From Clostridium sp. MD294 (GTDB lineage Bacteria > Bacillota > Clostridia > Lachnospirales > Anaerotignaceae), in NCBI RefSeq assembly GCF_000364165.2, contig NZ_CP097810.1:2420130-2484129 (forward strand): DNA of 64,000 bases, read 5' to 3'. Both the position numbers and the translations under genes were made by a program. The notes beneath the pieces are model-generated. The model made no database searches, had not been told where the DNA came from, and was given only the letters and a program-made list of their open reading frames with translations. Of the stretch, positions 25,000 to 32,617 are shown piece by piece; the first letter of the stretch is position 1; each line of letters opens with the position of its first letter.

Positions 25000-26033
25000 T
25001 ATAACTCCCTTATACCTTTTAATCTAGCACCAATTTTATGTTGTATATATACCTGTTCCTCTATATTGCTTATAATACTTCCATTATTTGTAATAACACG
25101 TACCCAATTTTTTTCTTCTTCTGTCAATTCCCCTTCTATTTGTATTTTAATATAAAAACTAATTAAATTTGCCCAATCTACAGCACTCAAATCACCATAT
25201 TTTATTTTACTTTTTTCTAAATTTTCTAATCGTATAAAATCGTACATTGCTTGACGTCCTATATTTCTAAAATACAAATTGATATTATTTAGCTGTGTTA
25301 CTCCTTCAAAAATATAGTTTTCAATAATATTTCTAAAGTGTTGTGCTGTTTGTTGGGCATAATTTAAGTCTGTTACTAATCTATACATATTATTTTGTCC
25401 TATATATTTTTTAACAGCAGTAGTATAGTTGTTATGTCTGCCATGATGTATAGGCAAATAATTACAAACATACTTACTTGGCAAAGCAATACCATTCCAT
25501 GCTTTATCAAATTCACTTAATGGAAATGTACACATCTCCAAACCTTCTTGTATTACTTGTATAGGAATAATATGATGTGCTTGTGTGCCTTCTGGTGCAT
25601 TGATATTGTGTGCTAATGTTTGAGAGTCAAACATACATTGCACTACATCTATACTAATATTACTGCTTGGAGGCTTTTTTCTAATATATTGCATATCTGC
25701 TTCTTTTTCTAATATAGGGTCATTATTTACAGCAATACCATTTATTATGGTAGTAGGCTTAACAATACCTTGTTTTTGTTGCACTACGTGTATCAATTCA
25801 TGTTTTAAATATTTCTCTTGTCCTGATGCAATATAGATATTTGTTCCTTGCGTATATGCTAGTGCATTGAGTTGTGCTGGTTTGTCAGAATGATAATGTA
25901 CTTTAACATCACTCATAGATATTCCAAAAATTTTTTCTATATTATATTTTAAATGATATGGTATTGTTGTTTCATATTGTTTTTTTTGTGTTATATCAGG
26001 TATATTATCATAGTTTTTTCCCTGTTGATACAT
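24999..26033 (-). CDS. DUF4157 (eCIS-type) protein with AHH/HNH nuclease-like domain, paralogue A
   Basis: 344 residues with the same layout as the downstream gene: DUF4157-like region about 25-115 with H78-E-L-I-H82 and LEKEAD near 108-113, A152-H-H, AWNGIALP and HHGRHNNY, and a C-terminal helical part ending IGARLKG. The two proteins are alike over their whole length; blocks around the HExxH and the AHH are nearly identical, while the C-terminal 100 residues are diverged. The first gene has a strong GGAGG site. The pair is probably translated in a coupled way. A role as secreted or injected DNA/RNA-degrading effector is inferred from domain content only. Confidence 0.8.
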   Translation of the reverse strand: MYQQGKNYDNIPDITQKKQYETTIPYHLKYNIEKIFGISMSDVKVHYHSDKPAQLNALAYTQGTNIYIASGQEKYLKHELIHVVQQKQGIVKPTTIINGIAVNNDPILEKEADMQYIRKKPPSSNISIDVVQCMFDSQTLAHNINAPEGTQAHHIIPIQVIQEGLEMCTFPLSEFDKAWNGIALPSKYVCNYLPIHHGRHNNYTTAVKKYIGQNNMYRLVTDLNYAQQTAQHFRNIIENYIFEGVTQLNNINLYFRNIGRQAMYDFIRLENLEKSKIKYGDLSAVDWANLISFYIKIQIEGELTEEEKNWVRVITNNGSIISNIEEQVYIQHKIGARLKGIREL

Positions 26034-26260
26034 GACACTCCTCCTTTTCCTATGTAAAACTTGGTATTAATATAGCTATTATAACACAAAATTCACGATT
26101 TATCGACAAAATTCGACAATATATCACTTTATATTTATAAACAAAATTTACTTGATTTTGTTTCAAAAATATGAAATAATTTAATATAAACTTTTTATAA
26201 AGAGATAATAGCATCATTGCTAAAAATATGATACTATATTACAACAGAAAGGAAGCAAAC

Positions 26261-27043
26261 ATGGAACTATTAGATATTATCGACTTAAAAGAACTACAGC
26301 AAATACAGAATATGTTTTCTGATGCTACTGGTATAGCAGCAGTTATAGTAGACTTAAATGGTGCATTTATTACAAAACCTAGTCATTTTACAGATTTCTG
26401 TATGAAATATACAAGAAACTCTTCTATTGGCATGAAAAAGTGTGAAAAATGTGATGCTGAAGGAAAAGGTACTTATTTTTGCCATGCAGGTTTAATGGAT
26501 TTTTCAGAGCCTATTATAATAAATGGTGTACAATATGGAAGTATATTAGGAGGACAAGTACTTTCTAAAAAGCCAGATATAGAACAATTTAAAGTAATGG
26601 CAAAAGAATTAAATATACCAGAATTTGAGTATATTGAAGCACTTAAAAAAGTTACTGTTTGTTCTGAAAAATCTATTAGAGCAGCGACAGCTATGTTAAA
26701 AGAAATGATAAATACTTTTGTAAATTTTAGATATATATTAAAAAGAAATGAAATAAAAATTCCTATTTTAGAACAAGAATTAAATACTATGATAACAAAA
26801 GCAAGAGAAATTACTTCTAAAACAAAAGAATTAACAAAAATGTCACAACAACAAAGAATGCTTTCTGTTAATGCAGCAATAGAAGCAGGACGTGCAGGAG
26901 AAGCAGGCACAGGTTTTCGTGTTGTAGCAAATGAAATGGGGCATCTTTGCGAGTTCTCTGCTGAAATTTATAAAACTATTATACAAAATGCACACACTAT
27001 AAACAATGCTGTAGAAAATTTAGAAAGTGCTTTTACAACATAA
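26261..27043 (+). CDS. PocR sensory domain protein with short chemoreceptor-like signalling tail
   Basis: 260 residues from the ATG at 26261, which has AAAGGAAG upstream. Residues about 5-165 form a PocR ligand-binding domain (QNMFSDATGIAAVIVDLNG, cysteine pairs in KKCEKCDAEGK, and YGSILGGQVL). A helical tail holds part of the methyl-accepting chemotaxis signalling hairpin (MLSVNAAIEAGRAGEAGTGF, RVVANEMGHLCEFS), but the hairpin is incomplete compared with full receptors and no membrane segment exists. It may be a cytosolic sensor of a small hydroxylated metabolite (inference). It is followed 97 bases later by a YheO-type regulator. Confidence 0.82.
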   Translation: MELLDIIDLKELQQIQNMFSDATGIAAVIVDLNGAFITKPSHFTDFCMKYTRNSSIGMKKCEKCDAEGKGTYFCHAGLMDFSEPIIINGVQYGSILGGQVLSKKPDIEQFKVMAKELNIPEFEYIEALKKVTVCSEKSIRAATAMLKEMINTFVNFRYILKRNEIKIPILEQELNTMITKAREITSKTKELTKMSQQQRMLSVNAAIEAGRAGEAGTGFRVVANEMGHLCEFSAEIYKTIIQNAHTINNAVENLESAFTT

Positions 27044-27140
27044 TATATTATTTATATAAAATGTCATTAATGCTATATAACATATTTTATTATAATAAAA
27101 CTGTGAAGTTATTACTATACTATGCTAAGGAGATTTTGTC

Positions 27141-27806
27141 ATGAAAAACCCTACTGTATTACTTACAGAAAGTGATAAAATGATATTGGAATCCTACAAA
27201 AATATTGCAGATGCTTTAGGTGAATTTTTAGGAAGCAGCTGCGAAATTGTCATACATAGCCTAGAGAGTTTAGACTCCTCTATTATTAAAATCGTAAATG
27301 GTAATCATTCTGGGCGTATGGTAGGTGCTCCTATTACAGACATTGCACTTTCTATGCTTTCCAAATTAGAAGAAGAAGAAGCTCCCAAATTTATTACTTA
27401 TTTTTCCAAAAATAAAAGAGGAGAACAAATTAAATCTTCTATTGCTGCTATTTATGGGCAATATCATAAAGTAATTGGTTTATTTTGTATCAATATTTTT
27501 TTAGATACTCCTCTATCTGAATTTTTAAATTCTTTTATGAACAATGGTATTATAGGAAGTGAAAATAATATTTCTGAAAACTTTGTTGATAATGCACAAG
27601 ATTTAATGATAGGTGCATTAGAAGAAGTCAAAAAAATAGTGTATAACGATTTGTCTATTTCCTCCTCTAATAAAAATAAAGAAATTGTTTCTATGCTCTA
27701 TCAAAGAGGAATATTTAATTTAAAAGACTCTGTTATTACAATATCAAATCATTTAGGTATTTCTAAAAATACTGTTTATATGCACATACGAAATATTAAT
27801 AAATAA
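27141..27806 (+). CDS. YheO/DauR-like transcriptional regulator
   Basis: 221 residues. An N-terminal YheO-type PAS-like sensory domain (about 10-125: ADALGEFLGSSCEIVIHSLESLDSSI, GQYHKVIGLFCINIF) is followed by a C-terminal helix-turn-helix (about 170-221: RGIFNLKDSVITISNHLGISKNTVYMHIRN). Family members such as DauR sense small molecules and regulate nearby catabolic genes; the ligand here is not known. ATG preceded by AAGGAG. Confidence 0.85.
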   Translation: MKNPTVLLTESDKMILESYKNIADALGEFLGSSCEIVIHSLESLDSSIIKIVNGNHSGRMVGAPITDIALSMLSKLEEEEAPKFITYFSKNKRGEQIKSSIAAIYGQYHKVIGLFCINIFLDTPLSEFLNSFMNNGIIGSENNISENFVDNAQDLMIGALEEVKKIVYNDLSISSSNKNKEIVSMLYQRGIFNLKDSVITISNHLGISKNTVYMHIRNINK

Positions 27807-27841
27807 TATTTCTAAAGCAATAAAAAATAAAATTTTTCAAA

Positions 27842-27884
27842 CAAAAGAAGGAACTTTTCACAAGTGAAAAAGTTCCTTCTTTAT
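27842..27884. terminator. Bidirectional terminator after the YheO-like gene
   Basis: Long stem AGAAGGAACTTTT/AAAAGTTCCTTCT with A and T tracts on either side. Confidence 0.8.
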
Positions 27885-28013
27885 TATATATAGTCTAATT
27901 TAATATACAGAAATGAAATTTATTATAATATACAAATATTTGTTCTAGTTTTATAAAAACATTATAAAAAGAAAATACTTTTCATGATGATTTTTAATAT
28001 AGCTGTTTTATAT

Positions 28014-28043
28014 TATAAAAAAAGCCTTTGAAAAATCAAAGGC
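28014..28043 (-). terminator. Terminator of tRNA-Arg
   Basis: Minus-strand stem GCCTTTGA/TCAAAGGC with a T run, directly after the tRNA. Confidence 0.75.
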
Positions 28044-28048
28044 GGTTA

Positions 28049-28121
28049 TGCACTCTACAGGAATCGAACCTGCGGTCTTTCGGTCCGGAGCCGAACGCTT
28101 TTTCCACTAAGCTAAGAGTGC
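28049..28121 (-). tRNA. tRNA-Arg with anticodon CCG
   Basis: A 73-base cloverleaf on the minus strand: acceptor GCACTCT/AGAGTGC with discriminator A, anticodon stem TTCGG/CCGAA closing loop CTCCGGA (anticodon CCG), T-loop TTCGATT. CCA not encoded. The following 28122-28420 is AT-rich with nothing I can support. Confidence 0.92.
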
Positions 28122-28420
28122 ATACAACTTATCATTCTACAAGCAAAAAAAACTTCTGTCAAACAAATTTTATATAGACAATATTATCACTTTATTGTAT
28201 AATAGTTTCATTTTTGATATTGCAATAATATTTTCACTTTTCTGTTTGTGATATTGTTTAGACTATGCAAAAATACTCTGTAATATTTATTATTTCTTTT
28301 ATAAGTGTACTATATTGTATCACATTTTTATTTTTTATTAGTATAGTATAACAGATATATTTATATAATAAAAGTTACTATGAAAAAGAATAACCATTTT
28401 ATTGTAATAAAATAAAACAA

Positions 28421-28450
28421 AAATCTCTCATATTTCATCATGAGAGATTT
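28421..28450 (-). terminator. Terminator of the 47-codon ORF
   Basis: Stem AAATCTCTCAT/ATGAGAGATTT, T run on the minus strand, directly after the small gene. Confidence 0.75.
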
Positions 28451-28457
28451 TATATTG

Positions 28458-28601
28458 TTAATACAAAGCTGTTCGCAATTTTTGTTGATTTTCTGTATTA
28501 TGATATTCTGCATTATTTTCTATTTTTTTGTTTTTTAAATATTCTTCTAAAAGGGATTTTATTTCTGTTTCGTTTGTAAAATCTTTTCCAAAACAATACA
28601 T
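28458..28601 (-). CDS. Small protein of 47 residues, unknown
   Basis: ATG at 28601 with GAGGGGG upstream and a terminator immediately after the stop support a real gene. The product begins MYCFGKDFTNETEIKS and is charged, with many Glu, Lys and Asn and a helix-like LLEEYLKNKK. No family recognised. It precedes the aminotransferase stop by about 70 bases on the same strand and may be the last gene of that transcript. Confidence 0.6.
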   Translation of the reverse strand: MYCFGKDFTNETEIKSLLEEYLKNKKIENNAEYHNTENQQKLRTALY

Positions 28602-28672
28602 ATTATTTTCCCCCTCTCTTAATTAGTATCATATTATGTTACAACAAATAAAAGTGTTACCAAACAAATATA

Positions 28673-29869
28673 TTATTCTTTTATTACACCATAATATTGT
28701 GCTAATTGTTTAAAATAAGGTAAAGCATTTTGTATTGTTTCTTTTGAAACACAATATGCAATACGCACATATCCTGCACAGCCAAACCCTGTTGCTGGTG
28801 TAAGCAAAAGCCTATATTCTTGTGCTTTTTTACAAAATGCTTTATCATCTTGTTCTAATGCCTTTACAAAAAGATAAAAAGCTCCTTGTGGCTTAATACA
28901 CTGATATCCATATTGTTGCAGTGCAGTGTAAAGCAATTCTCTATTAGCATCATAATATGCAACATCTGTCAATTCGTCGCAACATTCTGCTACTACTTTT
29001 TGTTGTAAAGCAGGTGCATTGACAAATCCTAGTACTCTTGTTGCTACTTCTGCCGCCTGCACAATTTGTTCATAGTCACATAATTCACTTGGCAAAACCA
29101 AATATCCTATTCTATCTCCTGGCAATGAAAGAGATTTTGAAAAAGAATATGCTACAATGGTATTTTTATAATAATGAGGCACATAAGGCACTTCTGCACC
29201 ATCATATACCAACTCTCTATAAGGTTCATCTGAAACTAAATAAATTGTTGTACCATACTCTTTTTGTTTTTCTTCTAATATACAGCCTATTTCTGCAATA
29301 ATACTTTCATCATATACTACACCTGTAGGATTATTAGGTGAGTTTATCAATACTATTTTTGTTTTAGGTGTGATATATTTTTCAAATGTATTCAAATCAG
29401 GTAAAAATGTTTCTGTATTAGCAGGTACAGCATTCAATACTGCTCCAACATTCATAGCATAAGCATCATATTCACTAAAATAAGGAGAAAATGTAATTAT
29501 TTCTTCTTGTGGATTTAAAATTACTTTAAATATTACATTTAATCCTCCCGCTGCCCCTACTGTCATAACAATATTTTTTGCATCAAACTCTGTATCAAAA
29601 CGGCGATTAATACTGTTTGCAATTTTTTTGCGTACGTCCTCATATCCTATACTATCTGTATAGCCATGAATTTGTAAAGAATTTTGTTGTTGCAATATTT
29701 TAATTGCTGTTTGATTGATACTTTCTGGTGCTTTGACATTAGGATTACCTATACCAAAATCATACACATTTTCTGCACCATATTGTTGTTTTAATTTTCT
29801 AGCATCTGAAAATAAGCTGCTAATCCCTTCACTTTTTTTAATCAATTTCTGCATATTTTTTGAAATCAT
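28673..29869 (-). CDS. Class I/II pyridoxal-phosphate aminotransferase (aspartate aminotransferase family)
   Basis: 398 residues from the ATG at 29869, preferred over an upstream in-frame ATG because AAAGGAG lies just before it. Fold type I motifs are seen: DFGIGNPNVKAP, the NSPNNPTGVVYDE substrate/PLP loop, SDEPYRELVYDG with the PLP-ring aspartate, and the Schiff-base lysine in YSFSKSLSLPGDRIGYL. It probably moves amino groups between an amino acid and 2-oxoglutarate; the substrate is not readable. Malq lies upstream on the same strand, but a terminator separates them. Confidence 0.88.
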   Translation of the reverse strand: MISKNMQKLIKKSEGISSLFSDARKLKQQYGAENVYDFGIGNPNVKAPESINQTAIKILQQQNSLQIHGYTDSIGYEDVRKKIANSINRRFDTEFDAKNIVMTVGAAGGLNVIFKVILNPQEEIITFSPYFSEYDAYAMNVGAVLNAVPANTETFLPDLNTFEKYITPKTKIVLINSPNNPTGVVYDESIIAEIGCILEEKQKEYGTTIYLVSDEPYRELVYDGAEVPYVPHYYKNTIVAYSFSKSLSLPGDRIGYLVLPSELCDYEQIVQAAEVATRVLGFVNAPALQQKVVAECCDELTDVAYYDANRELLYTALQQYGYQCIKPQGAFYLFVKALEQDDKAFCKKAQEYRLLLTPATGFGCAGYVRIAYCVSKETIQNALPYFKQLAQYYGVIKE

Positions 29870-30018
29870 GCTTCTTCTCCTTTGATTTTCTGTTTCTAAT
29901 AAAAGTATTTTTTTAATTTGTTGTACCATTATAAATACTTTTTCATTTTGATATTACTTACCAACTCTATTATAATTTGTTTTATTTTGTTTCTCAACTA
30001 AAATTTAAGAGTATATCA

Positions 30019-30051
30019 AAAAAAGAAGTCAATTATATGACTTCTTTTTTT
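30019..30051. terminator. Terminator after malQ
   Basis: Stem AAAAGAAGTCA/TGACTTCTTTT with T runs on both strands, between malQ and the aminotransferase. A small GC hairpin (CGGG/CCCG near 30111-30123) lies just upstream. Confidence 0.75.
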
Positions 30052-30160
30052 GTTTTGCATTTGTTTTTATTATAGTAAATACTATAATATAAGAGGAGAT
30101 ATATATCTGACGGGTATTCCCGCAGAAAACAAAGTAATAAATTATAAAGCTGTTATGACT

Positions 30161-31666
30161 TTATTCACTCCAGTTCATACGACCATAACGTTTTGTCAAA
30201 GAAAGTATTTCTTGTTGTAATTCTTCTGTTAATTCTTGTTGTGTCAATCTCCATTTCCAGTTATTTCCTACTGTGGAAGGTTTATTGATACGACTAATAT
30301 TGTCATAGCCTAAATAATCTTGCATAGGAATGATACAAGTTTTTGAATTACTTCTCATAACAAGCGATATAAAACATTTATATAATTCTTCTTTTGGGGT
30401 ATAGTGGTCGCATAAATAATTTCTTGCTAACACTTGTTCTTGTTTTGTAATAGAGTCAAACCAGCCTACAATGGTTTCATTGTCATGTGTGCCTGTATAA
30501 GTAACACTATTTTCAATATAATTATGTGGTAAATAGTCATTTGCTGAGCCGGAGTCTCTAGAGTCAAAAGCAAATTCTAATACTTTCATACCAGGAAAAC
30601 CACTTTCACGCACTAACTGACGTACATTATCTGTAACATAACCTAAATCTTCCGCAATTACCTCATGCCAGCCTAAGCGGTTTTCTATACAGCGAAACAA
30701 TTCTATACCTGGCCCTTTTTCCCAATGTCCTTCTCTTGCTGTTGTTGCACCATAAGGAATTGAAAAATATTCATCAAATCCTCTAAAATGGTCAATTCTC
30801 ACCACATCATACATTCTAAAACAATATTGCATACGTTCAACCCACCAATTATAGCCAGTACTTCTATGATAATCCCATTTATACAAAGGATTACCCCACA
30901 ACTGACCATTTTCAGAAAAGCCATCTGGAGGACAACCTGCTACTGCATAAGGTATATTTTGAGCGTCTAATTGAAACAATTCAGGGTGTGCCCAAGTATC
31001 TGCACTATCTAATGCTACATAAATGGGAATGTCACCTATAATACGAATACCTTTTTCATTAGCATATGATTTTAAAGCATACCATTGTTCAAAAAATTTA
31101 AACTGCATATACTGATGAAATTCAATGTCAAAATAAAGCTCTTTTCTATAATAGTCCATAGAATATCCCCAACGTAATCGAATATCCTCTGCCCACTGTG
31201 TCCATGTAACACCACCAAATCTTGATTTTACTGCCATAAAAAGTGCATAATCAGACAGCCACCAACTATTTTCATTTACAAAACGTAAATAATTTTCATT
31301 TTGTGTTATATTGCTACGTTCATAGGCTTTTCTTAAAAGAGTATAACGGTTTTCATACATTTTTTGGTAGTCAATTTCTCTTTCATTATCACCAAAATCT
31401 GCTGTATCACATTCTTGTTGTGTCAAAACACCTTCTTCTATGAGTGCCTCCAAACTAATAAAATAAGGATTTCCTGCAAATGTAGAAAATGACTGATAAG
31501 GTGAGTCACCATAGCTTGTTGGTACAAGAGGCAATATTTGCCAATAAGTTTGACCTGCTTTTTTTAGCCAGTCTACAAAATCATAGGCACTTTTTGAAAA
31601 ACAACCTATACCATATTTTGAAGGCAGGCTTGTAATAGGAAGCAATATTCCTGCTGCTCTATTCAT
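30161..31666 (-). CDS. malQ: 4-alpha-glucanotransferase (amylomaltase)
   Basis: 501 residues from the ATG at 31666 (AAAGGAGG upstream). GH77 features: RAAGILLPITSLPSKYGIGCF, the YWQILPLVPTSYGDSPYQ start, GDIPIYVALDSADTWAHPELF, VRIDHFRGF with the nucleophile aspartate, IAEDLG with the acid/base glutamate, and TGTHDNET. It transfers maltosyl/glucosyl units between alpha-1,4-glucans in the cytoplasm. It ends an operon with an EEP hydrolase and a PTS permease, which fits maltose or maltodextrin use. Confidence 0.94.
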   Translation of the reverse strand: MNRAAGILLPITSLPSKYGIGCFSKSAYDFVDWLKKAGQTYWQILPLVPTSYGDSPYQSFSTFAGNPYFISLEALIEEGVLTQQECDTADFGDNEREIDYQKMYENRYTLLRKAYERSNITQNENYLRFVNENSWWLSDYALFMAVKSRFGGVTWTQWAEDIRLRWGYSMDYYRKELYFDIEFHQYMQFKFFEQWYALKSYANEKGIRIIGDIPIYVALDSADTWAHPELFQLDAQNIPYAVAGCPPDGFSENGQLWGNPLYKWDYHRSTGYNWWVERMQYCFRMYDVVRIDHFRGFDEYFSIPYGATTAREGHWEKGPGIELFRCIENRLGWHEVIAEDLGYVTDNVRQLVRESGFPGMKVLEFAFDSRDSGSANDYLPHNYIENSVTYTGTHDNETIVGWFDSITKQEQVLARNYLCDHYTPKEELYKCFISLVMRSNSKTCIIPMQDYLGYDNISRINKPSTVGNNWKWRLTQQELTEELQQEILSLTKRYGRMNWSE

Positions 31667-31732
31667 AAATAATTCCTCCTTTCTTTTTTTAAAATCAACA
31701 TATTCCATATTTATAAGTGTTTCGATATTTTA

Positions 31733-32584
31733 TTATTTTGTTTCAATACACACACCATAATGGTCTGATACTTTAGGCTGTTTGATGCCATTAAACAGCA
31801 CTTCACTATATTTTATAGGTAATATTTTGTTACACCAAATATAATCCATTCTCATGCCTTTTAATTTTTGTTCATTGTGTTTGTCATCTTTCCAGCCATC
31901 AATACTACCCTCTACAGTAGTACCTTTATCTTTGTGTTCTGCTATAGTATAGCTATCATACCAGCCAGAATTTTTAATAGCGTCATATCCTTGTCCTTGT
32001 GTTTCTGCGGGACTGTTAAAATCGCCCATAAGCCATACTGTGGTAGCATTATGTTTTTGCTTTAAAGTACTTTTAAATCTTTCCCACTGTGCTAAAAATG
32101 GTTCTTGTTCATCTTTCCACCACCCCATATGCACCGTATAAAACCAATCTTTACAACCGCTTATTTGCACTCCCAATACTTTGCGTGTTTTCCAATACTG
32201 GTAATCTTGGCACTCACTTATAAAAAAGCTGTCTGTTTGTACAATTTCACCATTTAAGCACAACAACGCCATACCTTCATCATATATCCCGTATCCTATT
32301 TTAGCAGAAATCCACGTCCAAGAGCAAGTAATTCCATTTTCAAAAAGACGAAAAGCTACTTGTGCCGCATGATTGTCTTTTCGTATAGGTATTTCATTAT
32401 TTGAACAATGTACATATCCCTTTAAAAATTTTTGTTCAGCAACAATAGCATTAACTGATTGATTGACTTCCTGTAATGCAACTACATCTGGTTTTTCTTG
32501 ACAAATTGTTTGAACAAATTGCTCCAATTTTTGGAGGTAATTTTCTTCTTGAAGGCTATGTGTATTCAATGTTAATAATTTCAT
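31733..32584 (-). CDS. Endonuclease/exonuclease/phosphatase-family protein
   Basis: 283 residues with the EEP fold signatures: LTLNTHS at the start, PDVVALQEVNQ with the metal glutamate, HMGWW, GDFNSP (catalytic Asp/Asn) and VSDHYGV (catalytic His). The family includes DNA-repair nucleases, sphingomyelinases and phosphatases. Lying between a sugar PTS gene and malQ suggests phosphatase action on a sugar or related metabolite, but the sequence does not decide. No signal peptide. The gap to the PTS stop is 33 bases, so one operon is likely. Confidence 0.85.
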   Translation of the reverse strand: MKLLTLNTHSLQEENYLQKLEQFVQTICQEKPDVVALQEVNQSVNAIVAEQKFLKGYVHCSNNEIPIRKDNHAAQVAFRLFENGITCSWTWISAKIGYGIYDEGMALLCLNGEIVQTDSFFISECQDYQYWKTRKVLGVQISGCKDWFYTVHMGWWKDEQEPFLAQWERFKSTLKQKHNATTVWLMGDFNSPAETQGQGYDAIKNSGWYDSYTIAEHKDKGTTVEGSIDGWKDDKHNEQKLKGMRMDYIWCNKILPIKYSEVLFNGIKQPKVSDHYGVCIETK

Positions 32585-32617
32585 AACAATTCGCCCTTTC
32601 TATTTTTCAAACACAAT

